A program made the translations under genes and the position numbers. The notes under the pieces are model-generated. The model worked only from the letters and a program-made list of their open reading frames with translations, was not told the DNA's origin and ran no database searches. From Paludibacteraceae bacterium (GTDB lineage: Bacteria > Bacteroidota > Bacteroidia > Bacteroidales > Paludibacteraceae), in the NCBI GenBank assembly GCA_024405875.1, contig JAKSOA010000006.1:31071-95070 (forward strand): a DNA stretch of 64,000 nt, written 5' to 3'. Shown one piece after another: positions 1-7,978 of this stretch. The number at the start of each line of letters is the position of its first letter. Positions within the stretch are counted from its first letter, which is position 1.

Positions 1-525
1 GCTGTGGAGATTGACCACGATGCCGCCACACAGGCATCGGAGAACTTTGTCGCCTCACCTTGGAGTTTTGAGACTGTTTGTGACAGTTGGCAGAACTTTG
101 CCGCTGAGGCTTGTAGGCAGGGATTGAGGTTTGACGGTGTCTTTTGTAATCCTCCGTACTTCACCGCCTCACTTAAAGCACCCTCCGCAGAGCGTACTCT
201 GGCACGGCATAATGACTCGCTCTCCTTTGCTGAATTATGTGAAGGTGTGGCTAAAGTGCTTGCTGAGGACGGTAGGTTCTTTGTTATTCTGCCGTCAGAT
301 GATATGGACTTTTTTGTTAGTACAGCGTCGGCTGAGGGTCTCTTTTTACAGAGTGTGCTTTATGTGCATCCCGTTGTTGATAAGCCTCATAAAAGGGTGG
401 TGCTTGGCTTCTCAACGCAGCGTCAAGCCATCGTGGAGGAACACCTGTATATAGAAACCGCTCAGCGTAATGTCTATACTGAGCAGTTCATATCACTTGT
501 AAAGGATTTCTACCTGAATCTATAG
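1..525 (+). CDS. tRNA1(Val) adenine-N6 methyltransferase-like, C-terminal part (5' end outside window)
   Basis: The frame is open from base 1, so the gene begins upstream of the window. The visible 174 codons carry the NPPY motif (FCNPPYF, about residue 48) of adenine-N6 methyltransferases, and the downstream layout (a peptide such as LLxxDGRFFVILP) fits the TrmN6/YfiC family, which methylates A37 of tRNA1(Val) with S-adenosylmethionine. The glycine-rich SAM-binding motif I must lie in the missing part. The gene ends 3 bases before the stop of convergent luxS, with no room for a separate terminator. A related Class I methyltransferase such as a HemK-like enzyme is possible but less likely from the length and C-terminal pattern. 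Confidence 0.75.
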   Translation, partial: AVEIDHDAATQASENFVASPWSFETVCDSWQNFAAEACRQGLRFDGVFCNPPYFTASLKAPSAERTLARHNDSLSFAELCEGVAKVLAEDGRFFVILPSDDMDFFVSTASAEGLFLQSVLYVHPVVDKPHKRVVLGFSTQRQAIVEEHLYIETAQRNVYTEQFISLVKDFYLNL

Positions 526-528
526 CGC

Positions 529-1002
529 CTATGCGTGAGGATACTCACAGCAGAACTCATTTCTCAGTCTCTCAGCATAGCGTCTTGCCTCAAATTTTGC
601 CATCGGGAGGTCGTGCAACAGATAGTTGCCGCACGTGGCTGGCGTTGTTCCGGGAACCTCACCGCTATAATCAGCGACATATTGCATCGCCTTAATCATT
701 AATTTGCGAACCTCATCAATAGTGTGCTCCTTTTGCAGGATAACATACATTCCCGTGTGGCAGCCCATAGGACCCACATATATCACATCATCTTTTATAG
801 AGGGCTCATTACGCATAAAAGTGGCCACAAGGTGCTCAAGCGTGTGCATTGCCGCCTGTGCTATAGCCGGCTCACGGTTGGGCTTTATCATTCGTATGTC
901 AAACGTGGTGATAAGAATATCGCCCGCCTTGTCTGTTCTTGAAATGTAGATGCCTGGCATCAGGTTTGTGTGGTCCACTTGAAAACTTGGAATCAGTTTC
1001 AT
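529..1002 (-). CDS. luxS: S-ribosylhomocysteine lyase LuxS
   Basis: LuxS cleaves S-ribosylhomocysteine to homocysteine and DPD, the precursor of autoinducer-2, in the activated methyl cycle. The 157-residue protein has the normal family length. The metal-binding motif HTLEH is present (His53 and His57), the third ligand is Cys124 in TPATCGNYLLHDL, and the catalytic cysteine is Cys81 in GPMGCHTGMY. All key residues are intact, so it should be active. It is convergent with the trmN6-like gene (stops 3 bp apart), and an ATP-grasp-like gene on the same strand lies upstream. No methyl-cycle partner such as pfs is adjacent. Confidence 0.96.
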   Translation of the reverse strand: MKLIPSFQVDHTNLMPGIYISRTDKAGDILITTFDIRMIKPNREPAIAQAAMHTLEHLVATFMRNEPSIKDDVIYVGPMGCHTGMYVILQKEHTIDEVRKLMIKAMQYVADYSGEVPGTTPATCGNYLLHDLPMAKFEARRYAERLRNEFCCEYPHA

Positions 1003-1032
1003 CTTTTTTTGTTTTTTGAGGGTGCTAAGTTA

Positions 1033-2115
1033 CTAATTTTTCATAATATCAGCCACAATGGTTACTTGTGTGTCCGCTGTTACGGGGCATAGTTGTATCG
1101 CTCCCGCTGGTATGACATCGTGATTAAGGCGGAGAATCCGTAGCCAACCCTCGCTTTCAGAGTTCAGGAAGTTGTCAAAGAAATGTCGTGCCACCATACC
1201 CATTGTGTGGCGTACGTTAATCTCCACCACAGGGTTCAGTCTGTAATCTGTCCCATCTTTATATACCATCATATCCACCCCGATGGCTCCGGTGTAGTCT
1301 GTGTACTCTTTTGATATGAACTCTGACAGCAGTTTTTGTGTGGCGTGCAGTCTCTCTACGGCTATGTGGGCTGCTATTCTACTCTCAATCACTGTGTTAG
1401 ATGCAAGCAGGTTGCCTGCGTATATGCCTTTTTCTGTAGTGGTGAATAGTGAGTAACCTTCAAATGTGCATTCGCCCTCTTTTGCTCTGTGAAACTCCAT
1501 AGCAAAGTCAATAACCTTGTCATAGTATGGCTCTCCCATAATGTGACCGTTCCGTTTAAGTTCCGCTTTCAGGCGGTTCCGCATACCCTCATCAAGGCTT
1601 CTCTCTCCCTTTATAATCCCGATTCCACTTCCTGAAAGCGGCAGTTTCAGCACCCATCTGCCGTTGCTCTTAATAAACCGCTCTATATCATCTGTTGTAG
1701 TAAGTGTCTCAGGCATTGTTGGAAGTTCTGTAACGCCTTTCTGACGCAAGTGCTCAAACGCGCGGCAGGTCATCTTGCGGTCTGATAGTTCTTTTATGCG
1801 AGTAATATCAACCTGTGGTTCTGTTTTAAGGCGGTAATATACCTCCGCATCTTGTCCCCAAGGCTCAAGTATATCTCCGCCGGTTATGGTTTGCCTCAGT
1901 TCTATGTTCCTTAGTCGTGGAAAACGCTCGCACATTCCGTGCCACCACTCATTGTCAGGCATCGGGGAAATTACTGAATCTCCCTCATCAGCGTACCATA
2001 CAGGCAGCAAGGCACAGTCCGCCGCAAACTGTATCGCTGATTTAGGGGCTCTGTACCACGGGCTCCCCTCGCTTAACGCCAAATCGTGTTGTGGATTGAA
2101 AATGTGAGTTGTCAT
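1033..2115 (-). CDS. ATP-grasp-like protein of unknown role
   Basis: A 360-residue protein whose N-terminus (IFNPQHDLALSEG) and central GRWVLKLPLSGSGIGI resemble a family conserved in Bacteroidota with an ATP-grasp fold. The lysine in VLKLPLSGSG and the acidic/asparagine pair in VVEINVRHTMGM sit where ATP-grasp enzymes bind ATP-lysine and Mg-ligand residues. No signal peptide or membrane segment is visible, so it should be cytoplasmic. ATP-grasp enzymes usually ligate a carboxylate to an amine or thiol, but the substrate here cannot be read from sequence. It lies upstream of luxS on the same strand with a 30-bp gap and may be co-transcribed with it. Confidence 0.65.
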   Translation of the reverse strand: MTTHIFNPQHDLALSEGSPWYRAPKSAIQFAADCALLPVWYADEGDSVISPMPDNEWWHGMCERFPRLRNIELRQTITGGDILEPWGQDAEVYYRLKTEPQVDITRIKELSDRKMTCRAFEHLRQKGVTELPTMPETLTTTDDIERFIKSNGRWVLKLPLSGSGIGIIKGERSLDEGMRNRLKAELKRNGHIMGEPYYDKVIDFAMEFHRAKEGECTFEGYSLFTTTEKGIYAGNLLASNTVIESRIAAHIAVERLHATQKLLSEFISKEYTDYTGAIGVDMMVYKDGTDYRLNPVVEINVRHTMGMVARHFFDNFLNSESEGWLRILRLNHDVIPAGAIQLCPVTADTQVTIVADIMKN

Positions 2116-2222
2116 TGCGGTGTAAAGTTACAAAATAAACGGTATATTTAGTTTCCACAGCGGAATTTGCTAAATTTTATAAAATGCTTTAACTTAGCGT
2201 CGCAAATGAAATCAATATTATA

Positions 2223-3515
2223 ATGGAGACTTTAAAAAAACTGTTTGGTTTCAATCCTGAGACAATGACCGTCAAAAATGAGGTTATTGCAGGTGTGACA
2301 TCTTTTTTGGCAATGGCATATATACTTGCCGTTAATCCTTCAATGTTTTCAGCCATTATGCCTGTTGAATCTGTTTTTACAGCAACTGCGCTTGCGGCAA
2401 TAGTTGGAACGCTGGTTATGGCGTTCTATGCCAAAATGCCGTTCGGGCTTGCTCCTGGAATGGGATTAAACGCATTCTTTGTATTTGTTGTATGCCTTAC
2501 AATGGGGCATACTTGGCAGTTTGCACTTACGGCGGTGTTCATTGAAGGTTTGATATTCATTCTACTTACCGTTACAAATCTTAGGAACCTGATAGCAGAC
2601 TCTATTCCAAGTTCACTGAAAAGAGGTTTGAGCGTTGGTTTTGGTCTGTTTATAGCATTAATTGGTTTTGAAAACGCACATATAGTTGTAAGCAATCCTT
2701 CAACTGTGGTATCGCTGGGCTCCATATCAGACCCTAATGTAATAATATGTCTGATAGGGCTTGTGATTACAGGTACTCTTGTATCGCTGAAAATCAAGGG
2801 AGGAATGTTGATTGGAATTGTTGCAACCACTGTTGTGGCTATACCTTTCGGGCTGGTTCATTATAACGGTGTGGTTTCAATGCCGGGCAGTCTTGAACCT
2901 ATATTCTGCAAATTTGAGTGGAGTGATATATTCTCTATTGATATGTTGATAGTTGTGTTCACATTGTTGTTTATGGATATGTTTGACACGATAGGGACTA
3001 TAGTCGGGGTGATTACAAAATCAAAACAAATTGACCCTAACTGCCCTGATTACCCGATAAAAAAGGCATTTATGGCTGATGCAGTAGCAACAGTGGCAGG
3101 TGCTATGTTTGGAACTTGCACCACCACAACATATATTGAGAGTGCGGCAGGCATTGCGGAGGGTGGAAGAAGCGGACTTACGGCGTTTGTAATAGCGGTA
3201 TGTTTTGGTTTTGCTATGCTGTTTTCCCCTCTGTTTCTGGCAATCCCAAGTGCTGCTATCGCTCCTGCTCTGATAATTGTAGGTGCGTTTATGATAACTC
3301 CTATAAAAGATGTTGACTTGAATGATATGTCAGAGGCGTTGCCGTTTTTCCTATGCTCAATTTCCATTCCGTTTACATACTCGGTCTCCACAGGACTAGC
3401 AATAGGAATGTTATCTTACCTGTTTATTAATCTTTGTATAGGCAAATATAAAAAACTGACAATACCTATGTATGTGTTGTCAGCCATTTTGCTTGCAGGT
3501 CTTATTTTTGCCTGA
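2223..3515 (+). CDS. NCS2/AzgA-type purine permease
   Basis: A 430-residue integral membrane protein of the nucleobase:cation symporter-2 family, AzgA/AdeP branch, which imports adenine, guanine or hypoxanthine with protons. Hallmarks are the N-terminal EVIAGVTSFLAMAYILAVNP block, the GLAPGMGLNAFF motif in TM3 and the DMFDTIGTIVGV motif. About a dozen hydrophobic segments run to the C-terminus, and the length matches the family. It is divergent from the ATP-grasp gene across a roughly 107-bp AT-rich spacer that must contain both promoters. Substrate preference (adenine versus guanine/hypoxanthine) cannot be decided from motifs alone. Confidence 0.92.
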   Translation: METLKKLFGFNPETMTVKNEVIAGVTSFLAMAYILAVNPSMFSAIMPVESVFTATALAAIVGTLVMAFYAKMPFGLAPGMGLNAFFVFVVCLTMGHTWQFALTAVFIEGLIFILLTVTNLRNLIADSIPSSLKRGLSVGFGLFIALIGFENAHIVVSNPSTVVSLGSISDPNVIICLIGLVITGTLVSLKIKGGMLIGIVATTVVAIPFGLVHYNGVVSMPGSLEPIFCKFEWSDIFSIDMLIVVFTLLFMDMFDTIGTIVGVITKSKQIDPNCPDYPIKKAFMADAVATVAGAMFGTCTTTTYIESAAGIAEGGRSGLTAFVIAVCFGFAMLFSPLFLAIPSAAIAPALIIVGAFMITPIKDVDLNDMSEALPFFLCSISIPFTYSVSTGLAIGMLSYLFINLCIGKYKKLTIPMYVLSAILLAGLIFA

Positions 3516-3549
3516 CAGTTGTTTCAACTTTTGATGCCCTTACACTACT

Positions 3550-3675
3550 ATGGAACAGAATAATTTGAATATTGAGATGTATGACCACTATGAGGTGGAA
3601 CTCTTGCAACAGTTGATTGCACTATGTAATGAGCGTGGATGGTTGAGTGGTAAGTTGCCGTCAAGTGTCAGTTAG
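3550..3675 (+). CDS. Possible small protein (41 residues), unrecognised
   Basis: An ATG-started 41-codon frame with a hydrophilic helix-like sequence (NIEMYDHYEVELLQQLIAL) fills most of the 200-bp gap between the permease and a membrane-protein gene. Its reading frame uses ordinary codons for this genome, but no family is recognised and no clear ribosome-binding site is visible. It may be a genuine small protein or the remnant of a longer gene. Confidence 0.3.
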   Translation: MEQNNLNIEMYDHYEVELLQQLIALCNERGWLSGKLPSSVS

Positions 3676-3716
3676 GGTACAGTATGCAGAAACTACCATA
3701 ATAAAATACAGTTAGT

Positions 3717-4076
3717 ATGAAAAACAGATTTATTAAAATCAACTCTATTGCCATAGCAATAATGGGTGTGGTGCATATAATTGCAACCTTTACTCCGCTG
3801 ATAAACAAAGGTTTGGACGTGCTACCTCAAGCCAAGCAGAATGCACTTATTTATATGAGCTTAATGTGCGGTATGTTGCTGATTGTATTGGGTAGTTACG
3901 TGTTGTGGGCGGAAAACAAAATTGCAGAGTTCCCAAAACTAAAATCAACCATACAGATGGCATCTATGCTACTTCTTATAGATGGCATTCTGGCAGTGAC
4001 ACTTATGTTCCATAATCCATTTGCCTGGGCTCTCGGACTTCTATGTGCAGCAGAGTTTCTGCTGACGGTGAAATAA
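3717..4076 (+). CDS. Small four-helix integral membrane protein
   Basis: The 119-residue protein has four hydrophobic segments, at about residues 9-28, 43-62, 78-98 and 100-117, joined by short polar loops. It has no signal peptide apart from the first membrane helix. It ends in ALGLLCAAEFLLTVK. No function is recognised. A closely similar end (AIGLLCAVEF) is found right after the Fic gene at about 5206, which suggests that this gene once had a tandem paralogue now destroyed. Confidence 0.7.
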   Translation: MKNRFIKINSIAIAIMGVVHIIATFTPLINKGLDVLPQAKQNALIYMSLMCGMLLIVLGSYVLWAENKIAEFPKLKSTIQMASMLLLIDGILAVTLMFHNPFAWALGLLCAAEFLLTVK

Positions 4077-4099
4077 CGTTCATAAAGGATTGCTAAATA

Positions 4100-4130
4100 T
4101 TGCATATATACTGCAAATTTGCTACATTTG
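4100..4130 (+). promoter_or_regulatory. Bacteroidota-type promoter for the Fic gene
   Basis: TTG at 4100-4102 and TACATTTG at 4123-4130 are separated by 20 bp, matching the Bacteroidota primary-sigma consensus (TTG, 19-21 bp, TAnnTTTG). The predicted start of transcription near 4137 lies about 20 bp before the preferred ATG at 4157. This supports that start over an upstream in-frame codon at 4100. Confidence 0.7.
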
Positions 4131-4156
4131 TAATTTGTATTATTGGCGATTATAAA

Positions 4157-5212
4157 ATGACGCAAGAGCATAAATATATACTTCAAGATTTGCTTCAACA
4201 GCACAGAAAGCTTGGAATCATAGACCAGATAGACTATGATAAGTTCTATCTATATAGCATTATCACCCATTCAACAGCTATTGAAGGTTCTACCGTGACA
4301 GAGGTGGAAGCAAAATTACTATTCGATGAGGGTATCACTTCCAGCAAGCGTACTATTGTAGAACAGAACATGAACCTTGATCTTAAGAATGCATACGATT
4401 ATGGTAGGGTATGGATAAAGAAACATGAAGACATAACCATTGATTGGCTTATTCTGCTTGCATCAAAGGTTATGTCACGTACTGGTTCTGAGTATCACTC
4501 TGTTGGTGGCGATTTCTCCGCTGCACGTGGCGAATTACGTAAACTAAATGTAACCGCAGGAATCGAGGGGAAGTCATATATGTCATATTTGAAAATTCCT
4601 GTAAAACTACAGGCATTTTGCAACGAACTTAATAAACGCAGAATGGCAATTGATGCTAAGGATATTGCATCAATTTATGACCTTAGTTTTTGGGCTCACT
4701 TTGAATTAGTGACTATTCATCCATGGGCTGACGGTAATGGCAGAACCAGCAGATTGTTGATGAACTTAATTCAAATGGAGTATGATGTTTTGCCAACCAA
4801 GGTGCTTAAAGAAGATAAAGCAGAATATATTCAATCTCTTATTGATGCGCGTGAAGCAGAGGATGTCAATATATTCATCAACTTCATGTCCTCTCTTCAT
4901 TGCAAGCATTTGAAGACAGATATTGACCAATTTACTAATTCGGTGGCAGGGGAAATGGTCGATAAACAAAAGATTATTACCGAATTGGTCGACAAATGGT
5001 CGGTAAAACCATTTTTGGCCGATAAATTGGCGGATATACTTGTGTATTTGGTCAATAAGGATGAGATTACAACAAATACAATAATACAACAATTCGGGTT
5101 TACAGCCACGACAGCAAAACGCTATTTGCGTCAACTGACAAAGTTCGGTTATTTAGAAGCGAAGGGAGCAAATCGTAATCGTTCATACATAATCCGTATG
5201 CATTGGCTATAG
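4157..5212 (+). CDS. Fic family protein (class II adenylyltransferase fold) with C-terminal winged helix
   Basis: Fic proteins usually transfer AMP (or another phosphate-containing group) from a nucleotide to a hydroxyl on a target protein. The core motif HPWADGNGRTSR (His188 onward) is complete. An N-terminal inhibitory helix motif S-x3-E-G (Ser39 to Gly44, STAIEG) marks an autoinhibited class II Fic. The C-terminal 60 residues (TTNTIIQQFGFTATTAKRYLRQL) look like a winged helix-turn-helix. The ATG at 4157 is chosen because the promoter overlaps the earlier in-frame codons. The gene has no partner antitoxin. Its 3' end runs into the remnant of a paralogue of the preceding membrane-protein gene, so it looks like an insertion into this locus. 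Confidence 0.88.
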   Translation: MTQEHKYILQDLLQQHRKLGIIDQIDYDKFYLYSIITHSTAIEGSTVTEVEAKLLFDEGITSSKRTIVEQNMNLDLKNAYDYGRVWIKKHEDITIDWLILLASKVMSRTGSEYHSVGGDFSAARGELRKLNVTAGIEGKSYMSYLKIPVKLQAFCNELNKRRMAIDAKDIASIYDLSFWAHFELVTIHPWADGNGRTSRLLMNLIQMEYDVLPTKVLKEDKAEYIQSLIDAREAEDVNIFINFMSSLHCKHLKTDIDQFTNSVAGEMVDKQKIITELVDKWSVKPFLADKLADILVYLVNKDEITTNTIIQQFGFTATTAKRYLRQLTKFGYLEAKGANRNRSYIIRMHWL

Positions 5213-5258
5213 GTCTCCTGTGTGCGGTGGAGTTTATTGAAGAAGGAGAATTAGAGGA
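5206..5258 (+). pseudogene. 3' remnant of a paralogue of the 3717-4076 membrane-protein gene
   Basis: In the frame TTG-GCT-ATA at 5206 the translation reads LAIGLLCAVEFIEEG. This matches the end of the upstream membrane protein (WALGLLCAAEFLLTV) at 8 of the first 10 aligned positions. The rest of that copy is missing because the Fic gene occupies its place. The piece overlaps the last Fic codons in another frame. Confidence 0.55.
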
Positions 5259-5263
5259 AAAAA

Positions 5264-5290
5264 CAGTTGTTCGGAAATTCCGAACGACTG
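5264..5290. terminator. Hairpin after the Fic gene
   Basis: CAGTTGTTCGGA and TCCGAACGACTG form a stem of about 12 bp with a 3-nt loop, 50 bp after the Fic stop. No long T-tract follows, so it may be a weak terminator or simply a palindrome in the decayed region. Confidence 0.4.
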
Positions 5291-5331
5291 CGTCTGATTT
5301 GAAAACATACAATGTAACATATATTTCGTCG

Positions 5332-5463
5332 TTATTTCACTTCCTTAAAGTTAGCGCCTTGGACGTTGTCTCCGTTGGAGCCGCCGTTAGAACCGCTTTG
5401 AGCACCGCCGTCAGCAGCACCACTTTGGAACGGATTGCCAGGGGCACCACCTTGAGCGTTGGT
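5332..5463 (-). pseudogene. dnaK 3'-end fragment (second, decayed copy)
   Basis: Read on the minus strand, this piece translates to about 43 residues ending GDNVQGANFKEVK with the same stop context as the intact dnaK 330 bp away ([13 protein letters not shown]). It also carries the same glycine/asparagine/serine-rich tail (DGGAQSGSNGGSNG). The match begins abruptly at the equivalent of the ANAQGG segment, and nothing of the substrate-binding or ATPase domains is present. The sequence differs at many positions from the intact gene, so it is a diverged copy rather than a recent duplication. Confidence 0.85.
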
Positions 5464-5486
5464 ATCTGTTTTACAATGAACGTGTC

Positions 5487-5672
5487 GTGAAAAGTCAACG
5501 CCCCGTTGACCAAATTAGTCAGCAGATTGCTGACCAATTAGAGATGCTTGGAGAACAGACGTTTTTCCCCGATTTGGTGTTCTATCATATTCCTCAGCAC
5601 AGATATGTTGTAGAACTGAAGGCTGTTAAATTTATCCCTGAGTTTGCCGGCAAGCTCAATTTTGTCTATTAG
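5487..5672 (+). pseudogene. Fragment of a DUF1016/YhcG-type PD-(D/E)XK nuclease
   Basis: The 61-residue frame contains FFPDLVFYHIPQHRYVVEL followed by KAVKFIPEFAGKLNF. This matches the nuclease core of DUF1016 proteins: aspartate in PDLVFYH, then the VELK element. The N-terminal DUF1016 half and the C-terminal tail after GKLNF are absent, and a stop follows immediately. A full family member has roughly 330 residues, so this is a remnant. It sits beside the dnaK and membrane-protein remnants in a stretch of gene debris. Confidence 0.7.
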
Positions 5673-5695
5673 ACCCAAAACTTACACAAATGCCG

Positions 5696-5720
5696 AAGGC
5701 TTACCATATAGGTAAGCCTT
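5696..5720. terminator. Hairpin between the debris region and dnaK
   Basis: AAGGCTTACC and GGTAAGCCTT form a perfect 10-bp stem with a 5-nt loop about 80 bp beyond the dnaK stop. On the plus strand it is followed by a T-containing tract (CTTAAGTTACTTTTAT). It is a plausible end for dnaK transcription from the right, although the T-run is short in both directions. Confidence 0.5.
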
Positions 5721-5797
5721 CTTAAGTTACTTTTATAGTGCAGTTCAGAAGCATATAACTAACGAGTGCACTTTCTTTTGCTGCTCAAAATATCTTG

Positions 5798-7753
5798 TTA
5801 CTTCACTTCCTCAAAGTCTGCGTCCTGAACGTTGTCTCCGTTTGAGGAACCACCGTTAGAGCCACCTTGAGAACCGCCGTCAGCAGCACCGCTGAATGGA
5901 CCGTTCGGACCAGTAAATGGGTTGCCTTGCGCACCTGCACCGCCTTGGGCGTTAGCTGCGTTATACATATCTTGTGAAGCAGCGTGAAGTGCATCTTCCA
6001 TCTTCTTGATGGCAGTGTTGATAGCGTCAATGTTCTGGTTCTTGTGAGCCTCTTTAAGTTCTGAGAGAGCAGACTCAATAGGAGCCTTCTTGTCAGCAGG
6101 TATCTTGTCACCAAGTTCCTTCAACTGTTTTTCAGTCTGGAATATCATAGCGTCTGCCTTGTTGATGGTGTCAGCCTTCTCTTTCTCACGCTTGTCAGAC
6201 TCTGCGTTAGCCTCCGCCTCTGCCTTCATACGCTTTATTTCATCCTCGCTAAGACCTGAAGAAGCCTCAATTCTGATTTTCTGCTCCTTACCTGTAGCCT
6301 TATCCTTAGCGGATACATTCAAGATACCGTTTGCATCAATATCAAATGTAACCTCAATTTGAGGAACTCCACGTGGAGCGGCAGGTATTCCGTCAAGATT
6401 GAACATACCAATCTGTTTGTTGTCTCTTGCCATTGGACGCTCACCTTGTAGTACATTGATTTGTACTGATGGCTGGTTGTCTGATGCTGTAGAGAATACC
6501 TCAGATTTCTTAGTAGGTATTGTTGTGTTGGCGTCAATAAGTTTTGTCATAACGCCACCCATTGTTTCAATACCAAGTGACAGAGGTGTTACATCAAGCA
6601 GAAGCACATCCTTGACATCGCCGGTAAGAACACCACCTTGAATAGCGGCACCTACAGCCACAACCTCATCGGGGTTAACACCCTTTGAAGGCTCCTTGCC
6701 AAAAATCTCCTTAACCTTAGCCTGGATAGCAGGGATACGAGATGAACCACCTACAAGAATAACCTCATCAATGTCAGAGTTGCTGAGACCAGCGTCACTC
6801 ATAGCCTTGCGGCAAGGCTCAACTGTAGCCTGAATGAGTCTGTCAGAGAGTTGCTCAAACTTAGCGCGGCTAAGTGTCTTAACCAAGTGCTTTGGCACAC
6901 CGTTAACAGGCATAATGTATGGCAGGTTAATCTCTGTTGATGTTGAACTTGATAACTCAATCTTAGCCTTCTCCGCAGCCTCTTTCAAACGCTGTAGAGC
7001 CATCGGGTCTTTTCTAAGGTCCACACCCTCATCAGAGAGGAACTCCTCTGCAAGCCAGTCAATAATAACGTGGTCAAAGTCATCACCACCAAGGTGAGTG
7101 TCACCGTTTGTTGACTTAACCTCAAACACACCGTCACCAAGTTCAAGAATTGAGATATCAAATGTACCGCCACCAAGGTCAAATACAGCAATCTTCAAAT
7201 CCTTGTTTGTCTTGTCAAGACCGTATGCAAGAGCAGCCGCAGTTGGCTCATTTACAATACGCTTGACTGTAAGACCTGCAATCTCACCAGCCTCCTTTGT
7301 GGCCTGACGCTGAGCGTCTGAGAAGTAGGCGGGAACTGTGATTACAGCCTCTTTAACCTCCTGTCCAAGATAATCCTCAGCGGTTTTCTTCATCTTTTGA
7401 AGAATCATAGCGGAAATCTCCTGAGGAGTATAAAGGCGTCCGTCAATGTTAACACGAGGGGTGTTGTTGTCACCACGGTCAACCTGATAAGGAACGCGGT
7501 TAATCTCTTTCTGGGTCTGCTCAAAAGTCTCACCCATAAAACGCTTGATGGAGAAAATAGTCTTTTTAGGGTTTGTGATAGCCTGACGTTTTGCAGGGTC
7601 ACCAACTTTACGTTCACCACCATCAATAAAGGCGACAATGGAAGGAGTTGTGCGCTTGCCTTCACTGTTTGCTATAACTACAGGGTCATTGCCCTCCATA
7701 ACTGCGACACAAGAGTTTGTTGTGCCTAAGTCAATACCAATAATTTTACTCAT
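5798..7753 (-). CDS. dnaK: Chaperone protein DnaK (Hsp70)
   Basis: The 651-residue protein has the full Hsp70 layout: an N-terminal ATPase domain starting [18 protein letters not shown], the phosphate-2 motif [16 protein letters not shown], the linker [16 protein letters not shown] at about residue 385, the substrate-binding beta domain, the helical lid, and a glycine/asparagine-rich disordered tail ending DFEEVK. It refolds proteins with DnaJ and GrpE in the cytoplasm; neither partner gene is adjacent. The start has the standard [13 protein letters not shown] context. The 5' region contains a motif that resembles a sigma-54 promoter (7829-7845). Confidence 0.98.
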   Translation of the reverse strand: MSKIIGIDLGTTNSCVAVMEGNDPVVIANSEGKRTTPSIVAFIDGGERKVGDPAKRQAITNPKKTIFSIKRFMGETFEQTQKEINRVPYQVDRGDNNTPRVNIDGRLYTPQEISAMILQKMKKTAEDYLGQEVKEAVITVPAYFSDAQRQATKEAGEIAGLTVKRIVNEPTAAALAYGLDKTNKDLKIAVFDLGGGTFDISILELGDGVFEVKSTNGDTHLGGDDFDHVIIDWLAEEFLSDEGVDLRKDPMALQRLKEAAEKAKIELSSSTSTEINLPYIMPVNGVPKHLVKTLSRAKFEQLSDRLIQATVEPCRKAMSDAGLSNSDIDEVILVGGSSRIPAIQAKVKEIFGKEPSKGVNPDEVVAVGAAIQGGVLTGDVKDVLLLDVTPLSLGIETMGGVMTKLIDANTTIPTKKSEVFSTASDNQPSVQINVLQGERPMARDNKQIGMFNLDGIPAAPRGVPQIEVTFDIDANGILNVSAKDKATGKEQKIRIEASSGLSEDEIKRMKAEAEANAESDKREKEKADTINKADAMIFQTEKQLKELGDKIPADKKAPIESALSELKEAHKNQNIDAINTAIKKMEDALHAASQDMYNAANAQGGAGAQGNPFTGPNGPFSGAADGGSQGGSNGGSSNGDNVQDADFEEVK

Positions 7754-7828
7754 AACTTTATAAATGTTTTAATTGTTTTACTTTTTTTGTCTTCCCCGAT
7801 GTCTAATCATCAGGTTCACCGCAATTCA

Positions 7829-7845
7829 GTCAATAATTGTGCCAA
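7829..7845 (-). promoter_or_regulatory. Sigma-54-like element upstream of dnaK
   Basis: On the minus strand the sequence TTGGCAC-AATTA-TTGAC lies about 80 bp upstream of the dnaK ATG. It matches the -24/-12 sigma-54 consensus (TGGCAC, 5 bp, TTGC) at every conserved position except the last, which is A instead of C. No enhancer site was looked for. It could be a chance match. Confidence 0.3.
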
Positions 7846-7873
7846 AACTCAGTTGACAAAGAATACTGACAAT

Positions 7874-7905
7874 TTGGCAAAAGTGCGAATTTTATTGTAA
7901 CTTTG
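7874..7905 (+). promoter_or_regulatory. Bacteroidota-type promoter for the S9-like gene
   Basis: TTG at 7874-7876 and TAACTTTG at 7898-7905 with a 21-bp spacer match the Bacteroidota consensus. It points toward the gene starting at 7979, and the leader would contain the 8-bp tandem repeat at 7909-7948. Confidence 0.65.
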
Positions 7906-7908
7906 TCG

Positions 7909-7948
7909 GTGATGTGGTGATGTGGTGATGCGGTGATTTGGTGATTTG
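7909..7948 (+). repeat. Tandem 8-bp repeat in a 5' leader
   Basis: Five tandem copies of a TGATGTGG-like octamer (TGATGTGG, TGATGTGG, TGATGCGG, TGATTTGG, TGATTTGA) lie between the promoter and start of the S9-like gene. They drift from perfect to diverged across the array. Confidence 0.75.
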
Positions 7949-7978
7949 AATTATACTTTATAAGTTATATTATAAATT

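Noticed and set aside
5337-5537. A 66-residue frame on the minus strand in the debris region
   Set aside because: It overlaps the dnaK remnant in a different frame; the dnaK-like translation is in the other frame and explains the sequence.
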